Below, one piece after another: positions 1 through 13,000 of a stretch of DNA of 64,000 bases. Source of the stretch: Spinellus fusiger (taxonomy: Eukaryota > Mucoromycota > Mucoromycetes > Mucorales > Phycomycetaceae); NCBI GenBank assembly GCA_025094145.1, contig JALLLS010000003.1, positions 806,001-870,000 of the forward strand, written 5' to 3'. Position 1 is the first letter of the stretch; the number at the start of each line of letters is the position of its first letter. The notes beneath the pieces are model-generated. The model was not told the DNA's origin. It did no database searches and saw only the letters and a program-made list of their open reading frames with translations. The position numbers were made by a program, and so were the translations under genes.

Positions 1-138
1 AAAAAAAAGAAAAGAAAAAGGGCAGCATTTGCATTTTGCTCGATCCCATTCTAAACTCAGACCGATATTTATCCTTTGAGCCTTTTACTTTATTTTTCTT
101 TTTCTATACAGTGTTCCTTCTCTACTATTTATTCCATC

Positions 139-1867
<1,729 letters not shown>

Positions 1868-1879
1868 TAAACCTACCTA

Positions 1880-1945
1880 TTTTCTTTCTACTATTACTGT
1901 TACTATGACTACTGTTACTATTACTGTTACTATGACTACTGTTAC

Positions 1946-2002
<57 letters not shown>

Positions 2003-2023
2003 CTTTATCTTTATTATTATTAT
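1880..2023. repeat. Imperfect 24-bp duplication followed by an (ATT)n microsatellite
   Basis: This fills the 178-bp gap between the two convergent genes. A TACTATTACTGTTACTATGA-type unit occurs about twice, then runs into about 60 bp of ATT repeats (from about 1944). Confidence 0.9.
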
Positions 2024-2045
2024 CTTTTTAATCTATTATTCATTA

Positions 2046-4224
2046 TCATTCGTACAATGGAAGGCGCCATTCTGCCATACATTGCCTTCGAATCGCCTCT
2101 TGATCATACAAAAGAGGATGTAACCTAACATAAACGTGAGTCTTTTCTCTCTTACGTGTTGACTTACGCATCCTTAAGATGAGCCTCCAGATAAGACAAG
2201 GCTTCTGTCTGCTTCAATAACATCCTATCCTCCAAGTATCAGCCATCTCTTCTCTTATTTATTTCTATAGATAGATAGATCGATGCAGAGACACACCCTC
2301 AGAACCCAGCACTTACTTGAGAATGCGCATCTTAACATAGTCATCAAATGCCTCGTCTTGTTGGATCACTTTGGTATCCACAAACCGTCTCACCGATCCC
2401 TCTTTGAGCTGTTCCTGGATCTTCTCTAGTGCACAGATGAGCTGTTGAGGCTGGAAGAACCGGAGTCCCTTGCAGACAAGGTACCGCTCAGCATTGGCAG
2501 GTCGACTTGTCAATGGCTTTGTAATACAGATCATGTCGAATAGTTGGTACAGAAGCCATACCATGTTGACTGTCAACTCTTCATTCATATCAAAGAACTT
2601 GCATACAAAAGTTCCTTTGGCACGCAGACATTTCAGCATGGTGATGATTTCACAGAGCAAGAGGCGATGTGTGCTGGGTTCTTGGTGGTGTTCATTTCCT
2701 GTGAAATCAAATCCCTAAAAGAAGAAACAGTTTCTTATGTGATGAATAAAAAGGGCTCCCTTATATATATATATATATATATCGTTGTTTATAGAGATGA
2801 ATGGAGAAAAAGAAAAAGGACTTACACCGTCTGCTACAACAAGATCCACACCAATAGAGTGAGTCTCCTTTAGCACTGTGGATCCAAAATCATCTCTATT
2901 GGCAGTACTGTAGATATCCCCTAAACAATCCCATAAAAACCATACACACACACACACAAATGTCAGTATCTTTACTTGTAGAACGGAGTCTATCCAACCT
3001 GATGCCTCGGGTCCATCCAGGGGTGTAAAGTGCAATGGGATGTCTGGACGGAACTTGTCTGTATTCCAATCAAGATCTGCACCATTGGTCTTGAGAGTCA
3101 TGCCATACCCATGCGCACGGCCTCCTCCACTGTACACACGCCACAACAAGTACTCTATGGAAGAGGTTAGCATGGTGGTGTGAGAGTGTCTTTATATATA
3201 TATATATATATATATATATTCTTGCCTGTAAATCCACCCGGGCCCCCGCACAGATCAGCAAAATGGAATGGCTAACTCACCACACCCAAAGTTATTCTTC
3301 TATACACCTCTCTACATTCATATACATGTCTATGGACTAGAAAACAACCTACTTTGTTCTCTTGGGTGGCCGACAGTGCAAATGTGGCATCCAATGCAGC
3401 TATTTTTGTAGCCGCACGGTTCATAAAAATACTCTTGTTAATGGACTCGTAGGGATTGCTCTTGGCTCTGGCTGTGGATCGTTGCTCCAGAGGTGCCTGT
3501 CGGATGTTCTCCTATTTCAATGGCATAAAGACGTATTTATATTCATGTTATACACGCACACATGCACACACGCACAGACACATAAATATAGTATTAATTA
3601 CCCTGAGTGTATTTACAGAATCCACGAGCGGAGCAGAACTAAACAGATCATAGTCCTATTCTATTAGTATTTTCCATTCTCTTCTGTAGGGTGGAGTTAC
3701 ATGGCCTTTCTCTGTGATGGGCTGAAGAAGATCCACCAGCTGCTGTTCTGTCAGGGCACTGGATTCAGCACATTCCAGAAAATCAGTATTTGTCTTGAAA
3801 TCCACCTTGAACTCTTGTTTGCTGTTCTTTTTGATGGCCACAAAAGGTCGTTCATTGGGTCGTGTTGTTGTGGAAGACATGTCTTTGGAGAGTATGTGTT
3901 GTTGGTGTTGTTGGTATTGTTGTTGTTGTGGGTGTGGGTGTTGGTGTTGTTGATGTGGGTGTGAGTGTGAGTGTGGGTCTCTTTCTCTGTGATTTCTTTC
4001 TCTTTCTCTGTCTTCGTAGTATCTGTCTCTTGTCATGCCCTTTTGTCGCTTAGCCTGTCTGTCGTGTGGGTCATGCATGGACATGCGGTGGCTATGATCA
4101 TGCATAGAGGGAGGAGGAATGCCGGAATATAGGCGAGTCTGTCGATACTCTGGGTCTAAATCTGTATACACAATAAAGAACCACCCACTCCATGAGTACA
4201 AGTCCTCTTCTTGTTCTTTCCCAT
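2046..4224 (-). CDS. Cap-specific mRNA (nucleoside-2'-O)-methyltransferase 1 (CMTR1-like)
   Basis: Ten predicted exons: 4224-4200, 4161-3701, 3655-3602, 3511-3353, 3271-3226, 3154-2999, 2920-2826, 2714-2317, 2224-2168 and 2124-2046; 509 aa. CMTR1 enzymes methylate the ribose 2'-O of the first transcribed nucleotide (cap-1) in the nucleus. The RrmJ/FtsJ-type fold is clear: NPYESINKSIFMNRAATK, the SAM loop ADLCGGPGGFTEYLLWR, GYGMTLK, VVADGG, GTFVCKFFD and ITKPLTSRPANAERY. These supply the expected K-D-K-E tetrad (K of RAATK, D of VADGG, K of VCK, E of ANAERY). The N-terminus is basic and His/Gln-rich, with no G-patch visible. The last two exons restore the conserved tail DQEAIRRQCMAEWRLP, so the TAA at 2313 is inside an intron. 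The intron at 3225-3155 has a GC donor. The start at 4224 (MGKNKKRTYL) is inferred from splice phase. Confidence 0.9.
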
Positions 4225-4554
4225 TTCAATCGTATTTCTTTCCTGTGTATAGGTCGCTGTCTGTCATTATCAGTATGAAGAAAGAGCAGTAAAAGAAAAG
4301 GGGCTTCTTCAAAAAAATAAAATAAAAACCCCACATTCCACTTCACCACCCACCCATCATTCACAGTCACATTTCAAGATTGGAGTGTAAAAAAAAGAGA
4401 GTTTATTAATATTCAGTAGAGAGAGAGAGAGAGTGTGTGTGTGTGTGTGGGAGGGGGCAGGGGAGGGGTTTGGACTATTATTATTCTATTATTATTCTAT
4501 ATATCTTTCTATATATCTTTCTATATATCTTTACTAGTGGAAAAGCAACTCGCC
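4225..4554. promoter_or_regulatory. Divergent intergenic region with GA/GT and TATC tracts
   Basis: About 330 bp between the divergent CMTR1-like and VMA12-like genes. It holds a (GA)n-(GT)n run near 4421-4448 and a TATCTTTCTATA-type repeat near 4498-4530. No defined motif is assigned; a shared promoter is inferred from orientation only. Confidence 0.5.
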
Positions 4555-5386
4555 ATGCAACTGGCACTGACACCAAGAATACAGCACGCACTCAAAAAGG
4601 CCTTGGATGAGAAAGGACTGCGTTCCAGAGTGCACCAGGAAGAAGCACAGACAGCCATAGACACTTCCCTTGACCAGGCAGTGGGTGTGTCGGTGGCTCT
4701 GTTGCAGGAACTGGCTGTGTTTATGTCAGTCACTCAAGGCAATCACGGTACAGAACCCCTACTCCTTGGCTAAACCACACTCTTTGGCTAAACTACATCC
4801 TACTTTATCTAAGAAAAGAAGGACAGTGGGTGGTTTCATGAACTATTACAGGACAGCAGAGTGCACTCTACACCACCACCGCCGCCGCCTCCCAAGGTAA
4901 AGCCCTGGCTTTTTTGTGTTCTCTTGTTCTTGTTATTATTGTTCTTACTTGGCACTGGACACTAGAGCCCTGCCTTTGAAGCCTATCTGGAGCAACTGAG
5001 ACAAGAACAGGCCGAGAAAGAGTACCAGCGGATGGTCCAAAGTGCAGTCACACCTGCTGAGGAAGAGAGTGTCCTTCGACAGCAGGCAAAGGAACTCAAA
5101 CAAGTCAAGGGACATGTAGCTACTATTGTGAATATTCTATTCTCCATGGTAGCAGTGGCCACCGCAGTGTTTGTTGCCTCCAGTACAATGTCCCGTGACA
5201 TTGGTGTGGTAAGTCTACCTTAAGGATGCATCAGACACTAAGAGTAAAATGGGGGAAAAAAAAAAGCGAGTTCTTTTGTCTATTACAGGTGCAGTTGTGA
5301 TTGGAGGAGTAGAAACAGTGCTTTATGTGCAGTATGTCCATCGGCCCACCCGTATATCCAAGAAGCAAAAGAAGCAAGGCCTATAA
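4555..5386 (+). CDS. V-ATPase assembly factor, Vma12/TMEM199 family
   Basis: Predicted exons 4555-4728, 4852-4896, 4966-5203 and 5289-5386; 184 aa. Family members sit in the ER membrane and help assemble the V0 sector of the vacuolar H+-ATPase. Visible features are a helical N-terminus (MQLALTPRIQHALKKAL), a Pro-rich hinge (STPPPPPPPKSPAFEAYLEQL), the conserved block EQAEKEYQRM, and two hydrophobic segments, one around IVNILFSMVAVATAVFV and one around GAVVIGGVETVLYVQ. The tail is lysine-rich (RISKKQKKQGL). Length and the two C-terminal membrane segments fit the family. The exon 1 donor (TCA|GTCACT) is weak, and I chose it because it keeps phase; intron 3 is read with GTGTGG as donor for the same reason. 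These two junctions are the least certain part of the model. Confidence 0.8.
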
Positions 5387-5490
5387 AAGCATGAAAATAT
5401 AGAAGAACAAATTCCTATGGAGTTTATATATCTACTCTCTTTCTATTCAATATACACCCCTAGTGTCATTTCTTCTTCTCCTTCTTCTTG

Positions 5491-7608
5491 TTACTGTGGC
5501 CATTCCAAATCCACATTCATCACATCTAATTCAAGCAGATCCGCACCCACCACACCTGCCAAGGATGACAGATTGGGAAGTGTTCTTCCTAAATCACCAT
5601 GGACAAACTCCTTGATATACGTCCCTGCTTGTGTCGTCAGTGTCAATATGCCAAATCGACTGTGGGCAGGATCCTCTCCAGGGAACTTGTCTAAATGACA
5701 GGCACGGATTTCCTTTTCTCGAACAGCAGCCGACCGTCTATGATGGGGAGCTCAGTGAGAGCACTATTATAATAGCAGTCGTGGTGCTTTACCTCTGGAA
5801 GACACGCAATGGAGTGTTTTGGTAGATAATAAAGGGAAAGGCTCCTGCTGTATTGACTTTGGTGATGATTTCATCTGTCACTGGCTCAGTAAACCACACC
5901 AAGGCCCTAGAAAAAACACTCTATCAGACTTCCATTCCTTTGAGGGTCATTCCATAAGTGTATGTGTTTGTACCTATAGGTCTTGCGCTTGAATTCCTCG
6001 CCTTGTTTGATAATATTCACATCCGCCCTGATCAGTAGACAGACAGGTATAAGAAACACACCACCACTCCCCTACACAGAGTGCACTTACGGACGAATGC
6101 GTGTCAGATGGCGCACTTGAATATCTGCTTTGGTGGGCAATTGGTTGATTTCTTCTTCCATGGCTGTATACTCTTCTTGTGATAGAGTGGGTTTGTGGGG
6201 GTTGATGAGTTCAAGATAAAAGGGACGGCCTGTGCCCAGCATACGCACATTGGCATCCTCACGACCAGCACTCACAAATTTACAGGCTGATGTTTGTGTA
6301 TAGATATATACAAAGAGAATAAGAGAGAGTAAGAGAGAGTAAGAGAGAGTAGGTGGGTGAGGAGAATGAACAGTGTAGATAGACCCCTCTCTTTTTCTTC
6401 TTCTTTAACATACAAGTGCATCGGTGGTATTCTTTGATCTTTTCTTCAATGGTCTCCGAGACAGATAGGTCAGCGAGTCGCTTGCCACCAATGATCCAGG
6501 GTGTTTGGCTGTATTCTCGTGACATTTTCAGATAACGTCCTACTCTCTGTGTAAGCAGCTTGCATCCACCCACACTGTAGGGACTTACCGCCCACAATAG
6601 TAGGTTCATGTACCATTGCAATATTCTTTAGTATTGCAGAATGGGTCAATGGCACAGGTGGAATAGCCGTCAGTCTGTACATATTTATATAGAATATTTA
6701 CACTGTCAGCCATCTTTTCTGCACAGAACACCATCTTAATCCATCGACCTGCTTACCCATACACCTCCTTCTTATCCAACGCATTCAATGCTTCCAACAC
6801 AGCCGACCGAGATTCCCCCGCAATAACAGACACTCTCTAATAGCCACGTGTTATCCTCTTGTTGACTTTTGTTCCTGTTCATAGCAACCCCACCTTCTGA
6901 CGAGTCTTTCTTATCTTTAACACGGGCTCCTTGACCTGAGTAAGGAATCGATGTTCAATAGCTGTCTCCTCATGCTCAAGGACAAAGGTCAGACGCAGGG
7001 GTGCTGCCACTGGATCCACACTCCACCCAAATCGATCCACCAAGGGACCTGTCAACAATGTCTTCAATGGATCTTTACAGTCATACACAGGCAGCTTCTC
7101 CCACTCCTCTTTAGCGCCTTCAATCGCAGGCAAATGATCCCCAATGTGCAGGGCCATAAGATAATTACGGTGCAGCACACTCAACGGCACTGTGACACTC
7201 ATCACAACACTCTGACACTCATAGTTCTCTTTTTCAATGGTATCAAAGATATGCTTCAGTGCTGCTGTATCCTCTGTGAGTCCCAACACACCCAAACAGA
7301 CAGTGCACGGGTGGGTGATGGGCGAGAAGGTGGGCTGGTGGTGTGTCTCTGCCAGTGTAGCAAAGGCAGCAGCAAGATCCTAGAGTCCATTGCTATAGCC
7401 CATGAGGAAGAGACCTATTACGTACTTGCTCCATTGTCTTGTAAATGTCCATATCTCTGCACCGTGTAAACCGCAAACAGCACCGGTAGCAGCATTCTGC
7501 TTCTCTCAGCAGCCGCACAATATGCAGTCCTACCACCACTGCAGATTCTGTTTCTTTGCAGAGAGAAGAGTGACTCAAATAGCCTTGAATGGCTTGAACA
7601 AGTGACAT
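5491..7608 (-). CDS. PUS10: tRNA pseudouridine synthase Pus10
   Basis: A multi-exon gene starting at 7608 (exon 1 is 7608-7426, exon 2 begins at 7379) and ending in EWPQ at 5491. Pus10 makes pseudouridine at positions 54/55 of tRNA in archaea and many eukaryotes. The N-terminal THUMP-type region has two Cys pairs of a zinc site (ECCYRC and, after intron 1, HPCTVCLG). Downstream exons read REYSQTPWIIGGKRL and SAGREDANVRMLGTGRPF, the catalytic motif with its Asp, then ELINPHKPTLSQEEY and VRHLTRIRP. The C-terminal exon has LTTQAGTYIKEFVHGDLGRT and PNLSSLAG, which are diagnostic of the family. At least seven short introns separate these blocks. The gap to the convergent VMA12-like gene is only about 100 bp. 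Confidence 0.9.
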
Positions 7609-7670
7609 TATGTGTGTTTGTTATTCTGTCATTCGTTTTCTATTATTACAGCACCACACACAAATATATA

Positions 7671-7766
7671 ATTAAAAAAAAAATTAAAAAAAATTAAAAA
7701 AAAATGGGCTGGCTATGAAATTCAGGACATTCTTTTTTTTATTTTTTTATTTTTTATTTTTATATT
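7671..7766. repeat. A-tract/T-tract imperfect inverted repeat
   Basis: The left arm (7671-7704) is ATTAAAAAAAAAATTA-type A-tracts. The right arm (about 7730-7766) is the complementary T-tract pattern, with a loop of about 25 nt. It lies in the 239-bp divergent spacer between PUS10 and the RNase H2B gene. Its role is unknown; a poly(dA:dT) nucleosome-excluding promoter element is one possibility. Confidence 0.7.
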
Positions 7767-7847
7767 ACAATGATAAGCGTATTTCCATGACTACAAGACA
7801 GATCGAATTTGATTGGTCAGTCCTAGTGTGTCTCGCTCTTCCTCTTC

Positions 7848-9360
7848 ATGAGCCAAATAGTATTTTCTCATAAGAGAGATCAAGGTAGAATAAGAAAAGA
7901 AAAGAAGAAACACTATTGACAGCTGGAACGCCTATAGACCTTGAGCAGTTGTGTCCATTACGACTGCCATGTCCTCGTTCAGGTGCATATATACACACAC
8001 ACACACACACACCTACACACACACGCACACTTGTAACAAGGATGTTAATTGTGGCATGGACCTATAGGCCAATGGATACCTTACTTATTCAGTGAGAACC
8101 AGCAACTGTATGAACTCCAACAAGTCACTGGACCAGGAAGAAAGGCCTGTTGGCTTATTGAGAACACTACTTATAAGAACGGAGGGGTTCGTCTATTGAC
8201 ACTGGTCGATCCTTTGTTTATTGCTCTTACATTTTTAGAAAAGGCATATCATGTAAGTCCATAGAAACATGAAAAGTGAAAAATTATAATAATAATAAAA
8301 AAAAGTAAAGTAAAAAAGACTAAAGTTTTTTTTTCATAATTTTTTGTATCTATAGGATAGTCATTCTTATGCAACTTATCGTAAATTAGAAGATATCTTG
8401 AGCAAAGAGTATGCTACACCTCAACCACAAGAGGATGAGGAAGAAGAACAAGACACTATGATGGACGACAGAATGGACGACAGAATGGATGCCGATGCTA
8501 TAGATCAGCCATTGGAGGAGAGTGGTTTGGACAGACTGGCCCAGTTAAAGGAACTCAAAGCAGGTCTTCATTATCTGTGTGATAGCCAGGGTACATCACC
8601 ACCCTACCCTACCTCTCCTCTTTTTTTGTTTTTGTTTTTGTTTTGGATAAAGACCAACTCACTCACCCCTCCCTCATGTATAGATGTCGGTGGCGGGTTG
8701 TTTACAGTGTACAGATTCAACCAAGAAAAAACAATGCTTTGGCTGCATAGAAAAGTAGATCAACTTGTCCGCAATTTCCATACTATTCCTCTTTTAATGA
8801 AATCTGTCGAGTACGAATGTATGAATGAAGACGGATCTTCCATATCAGAAGAAGCAAAGAATGGCAAGTGAATAGGATACATCAGAGTGAAATGATGCTT
8901 GTATTGATACGTCAGTATGTTCACATAGTTATTTATCAGCGAGAAGCTATCCATCTATTAGCAAAGTATCTTACAGAAGCATGGTTTGATAAACTACTGG
9001 CTAGTTATAAGTAAGTTGTAAACCCATAAACACAACGAGATACCTGGAGAGAGAGAGAGAAAGAAAGAAAAACTAAGGGCACTGTATGTATCTACTATAG
9101 CCTATCAAGAATACCAGAGACTGTGGCTGTCTCTAGTCAGCCAACTGTCTCTGTCCAGAAACAATACAAGACCTATACCAAAAATGTGTCTGCCAAATCC
9201 ACAACCAAAACAGTGTCTACACGATCCACTACTCAATTGTCCAAGGTAATACTACAGGCCTATTGAAACACTTTCATTAATACCTATAAAGAAAGAGGCA
9301 GCCAATAGAGAAACAGCCAGCAATACACGTTCTATTTCTAGCTTCTTTCAAAAGAAATAA
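7848..9360 (+). CDS. Ribonuclease H2 subunit B (RNASEH2B-like)
   Basis: Predicted exons 7848-7884, 7938-7982, 8068-8252, 8356-8590, 8684-8863, 8929-9010, 9101-9245 and 9292-9360; 325 aa. RNase H2 removes ribonucleotides and RNA-DNA hybrids in the nucleus; subunit B is structural and links the enzyme to PCNA. The triple-barrel region reads MSQIVFSHKRDQ, LRLPCPRSGQWIPYLFS, then ACWLIENTTYKNGGV and VDPLFIALTFLEKAYH, the best-conserved family block. An acidic, Met/Asp-rich insert follows, then MLWLHRKVDQLV. The C-terminus ends TRSISSFFQKK, matching the divergent PIP box of human RNASEH2B in layout (x-x-x-I-x-x-F-F). The start was chosen because only MSQIVF keeps phase through intron 1. Exon 5 seems to end at a GC donor (ATG|GCAAGT). 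Confidence 0.88.
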
Positions 9361-9654
9361 AGAAATAAAGAAAGAATTTATTATTATTATTATTATTATT
9401 ATTTTTTTAAAAAAAAAGGATGCCTAATACGTGTCAGATCAAAGGCACATTCTTTATTCACTTGACGTTTTATTGGTATTACTATGTCTCCATGTTTTTA
9501 CACTTGTTTTATTTTATAAACATTCCTTGAATGGGTTAAGATGTGCTTAAAAAAGAAAGAAAGAAATAGCATCTACAGCCTAAACACCCTTTCCTTCTTC
9601 GATAAGAATACCAAGCCTTACAGAACTAGACCCTACAAGCATTGGCGAGAATGA

Positions 9655-9840
9655 CTTGCTGACTTTGGCAGTAAAAGGTCATAGTTAAGATCCAGAAACT
9701 CGGCTCAGTCATGCAATATTAAAGTTTATTTCTTGATTTGTTAGCTGGATTGCGGACTTGAGGTTTTCAGGGGTAATATTTATTTTTCTTCATAACTATC
9801 ATGCAAACTCGTTCAATCTATGCAACTTTACCACTTCTTC
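9655..9840 (+). repeat. Dispersed repeat, copy 1
   Basis: About 170 bp beginning near TGACTTTGGCAGTAAAAGG. It matches 21972-22145 almost perfectly over the first 75 bp and then more loosely to CTATGCAACTTTAC. No ORF is shared. It sits in the 725-bp gap (9361-10085) between the convergent RNASEH2B and RasGAP genes; the rest of that gap is AT-rich with simple (ATT)n and (GAAAAA)n tracts. Confidence 0.85.
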
Positions 9841-10085
9841 AAGTGAACTAACTGTCATTATATATATATAAAAAGAAGTTAATACTATATTTCTTATAAA
9901 AGAGAGATAGAAAATAGAAAGTAAAATCATAAGACTATTCACTTGTTTTTATATACTTTCTTTTATTAATATATAAAGGATAAAAACTCATATAAATCAT
10001 AAAGTAAGAATTTTTAATAATGAAAAAACAAGAAAAAACAAGAAAAAAAGGGGGAAAAGAAAAAGAAAAAGAAAAAGAAAAATAC

Positions 10086-13000
10086 TTATTCTGTAATTCT
10101 TTCCAATAGTCTACTAACTAGTTTAGCATTAATAGCTACATTGATCTTTACAGCACCAAAGGTAGGATCCGCCAAGATAGGAAACCCAAGCTCTTCAAGA
10201 TACACTTTTTGACTGATCCGGTCTTGTGAGTGATTAAAGGCAGGTTCAGAACAAACAGTGGTAAGAATACATTTAACAGCATCAATCACAGCATAGTTCT
10301 GACTGCTCACGACAATTTGGTTCATTTTTGGAAGAAGAGACTCATAACTAAAGCAATATACACACACACACATACATACACACACATACATACAAAATCA
10401 ATGTTCTTGTTCTGTCCATGCACCGTCCCAGATCCGCCGTATACGACTTACACAAGTGAAAATACTTCTGGAATGGAAATCGCAGACTCTGCCAAAAACC
10501 CATAGAGAAACAATCGCTCTGCTTCATTTTCAGCCGACCGCAACATATTTGCTAACAAAGACACCAACAAGAGAGCAGTAGTATTATCAGGAATCTCCAA
10601 CGCATCAAACACCTTGACATAATCCGACCCGGCCTTAATACTGTCCATTGTCACATCACCAATCCCAGCCAACCGTAAGAGTTCAGACAATACATTGTTT
10701 TTAGCCGCAATGGGCAACAGTCCAGCAAGGTACCCAAGAGCTCTGGCCTCCACAACATCGCGCTCCAATGAATTCTTACAATCCACCTCCAAAAACGTCG
10801 TCAGGCACTGGTACACCCTGTCTTCAGGATCACAGAGCTTGGACCCTCGCAAAAGAATGCTCACTAGAGCAAATGAAAAGTGGTTTTCAAAACTCACACC
10901 ACTGATCCCATCCAACTCCCTGGCAATGTCAGCAATAGGTTCTCGGGCCCGCAATAGTATTTCCACTAGCCCAAAGTTTTCGAAAAAGTGGTGGGCGTCG
11001 AGAGCAAGCAGCACTGAGCGTAAAAATTCCACTGCCATGGTGAAGATGGGGGCAGAACCCATTTGGACAAGCGCAATCGCGAGCCAGAACAAGGACAGCA
11101 AGTAGCGCGAGTCTGCGGGAATACTGCCAATGATGTTTTTTAGACACATGAGAATACTGACAATGAGACTCGAGTCAATCTTGTTAAAAATGGCAAGGGC
11201 GCCACGAAGAGCAACAAGGATTTGGTAGAGCAGGTCGTCGTCGACTTCTTCTTGTGCTAGGCAGCCGAGAATCACAAACGACCGTGGTTGAATGGCAGGG
11301 TTGAATTGGAACGCAGTGCTTGTAACAAGGCTCATCCAGCGTGCTCGCCACATATTGGCAATGTCTGTTAATAGGATAAGTAGGTTGTTGAGGTACACCT
11401 ATAAATACAATAAAAAGACACTTTACCTGTGCTGGGTGCTCCTACATTCATTGTCTCCAGCAGCAAATAAACAATACTCTCAATCGACGATAGATTGGTA
11501 GGCTCAGAAATATCACGCAATGTTTCTTGTGTGATAGTGAATGCCTTTGCATGATTTTTTGCAAGTCCAAAGTGAATACGGTTTCTGTTCTCGCAAATAT
11601 CAATCAAGAGAAACTGTAGTTTTTTTGATGATGCTTCTCTAATCTCAGTTCCTGTGCACAAGGTATGGATTGTATTCACAACAAACTCATGGACAGAGGC
11701 ACGTATAAAGGTAGGTCCAGTGGCGGCAAGAATAGAGATAATATGGAAAGCCTCAGGAAGGTAAGGTTTAATGCAGCCACTGCAGTTGAACGAGAGCATA
11801 AGGGCAAACCGAAGCAGGACAGCAATCTCAGGCCATACAGAGTGCTCTGTAAGGTTTTTACAGGGATGCATAGAAGTGAATTGTATCACCTATAGGCCAT
11901 ATTCAAATGCATGATAAGAACAATGGGCTCGAGTGTGCATAATCTAATAAAGCATGCCAGCCCATCAGTATTACCTTTCGCATTCGATTGATGACCTTGC
12001 CACGAACAACGACACTTGTCATTGTTACAAAAGTATCGGCCATGGCTTCAGCTTGTGGAGAACCCACACCATTTTCAACAGAGTATTGAATAAATGCGTC
12101 AAGAATGGGGTTGATCATGTCTTCTACTTGAGTCAATGTCTTCCATACTTTTGCTTGTACGTGTTTATAAATCTATACAGTGTGTATTAGGCCGAGGTGA
12201 ACTTAATTACACATGAAAATAGAAATAAAAATAAAAGATAGAGAAAGAGAGAGCCCCTGACTTACATCAACTTGCTTAACTGTCATCTCAATTAACAATT
12301 TCAAAACATCATTGACTTTTGACTTGATCTTTTTACAATCATTGGGTGCTCTGTAAAATAAACATAGGTTTTTGAGCCACGGCGATACATAATCCAGGCA
12401 CATTTGTCGTATGGTTTCGTTGGACTGGTTAAATCCTACAAAACACTCGTTGATAAACTCAAGCGTCAAATGAGTTTCTGTATTAGAGAGAGCTTCACTG
12501 ATGTTGATAATAAAGTCCGTGTTGTTGATAGGAATACATAGATCTATTCAATAATTAAAGGAGAAGGAAGAAGAAAAGTATGAATAAAGAGGACACACGA
12601 TGAGCTTGAATTCATAGCAATGGTCTTTTGTATCTTACCTTTAGCATTCAAAAGCTGATTGCCAATATTAAACTGAAAAGTAACACTCAGTGCATACAGC
12701 AGATTATAGGCAGATGAACGTAACCCATAATAATCACTACCGAGATTCAAAAGAGCCATATTAAGTAGACGACCTGGTACATCACTTGGACTGATGGCTC
12801 TTTTGTTCTCATCACTTGGTTTTGAAGATTCATAAACTTGTTTGTTATAGCGTAACAACTACCAATAAAGAAGAAGAAATTCCCTCCATATCAATAAATC
12901 CATAGTCCATGTATAAATATTTTAAAATTACTTACAGATAATAAAGCATCTCTTTTTGGTGTTGAAAGAATCATAGAAGCTTTTCCATGATCATACTTTA

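Noticed and set aside
76..138. Upstream in-frame ATG of the forkhead gene
   Set aside because: The stretch ends in a pyrimidine tract and TACAG like an intron acceptor, and encodes a hydrophobic segment unlike a forkhead N-terminus.
2313..2315. TAA as the end of the CMTR1-like protein
   Set aside because: It lies inside an intron; two further exons restore the conserved C-terminus with RRQC-x-x-EW.
2971..2976. GTAAAG donor after DSVLQ in the CMTR1-like gene
   Set aside because: It joins exon 7 out of frame and gives a stop; GTTGGA at 2998 keeps phase and the GDIYST block.
10695..11105. 136-codon plus-strand frame inside the RasGAP gene
   Set aside because: It is antisense to a long continuous exon of the RasGAP and has no recognisable motif.
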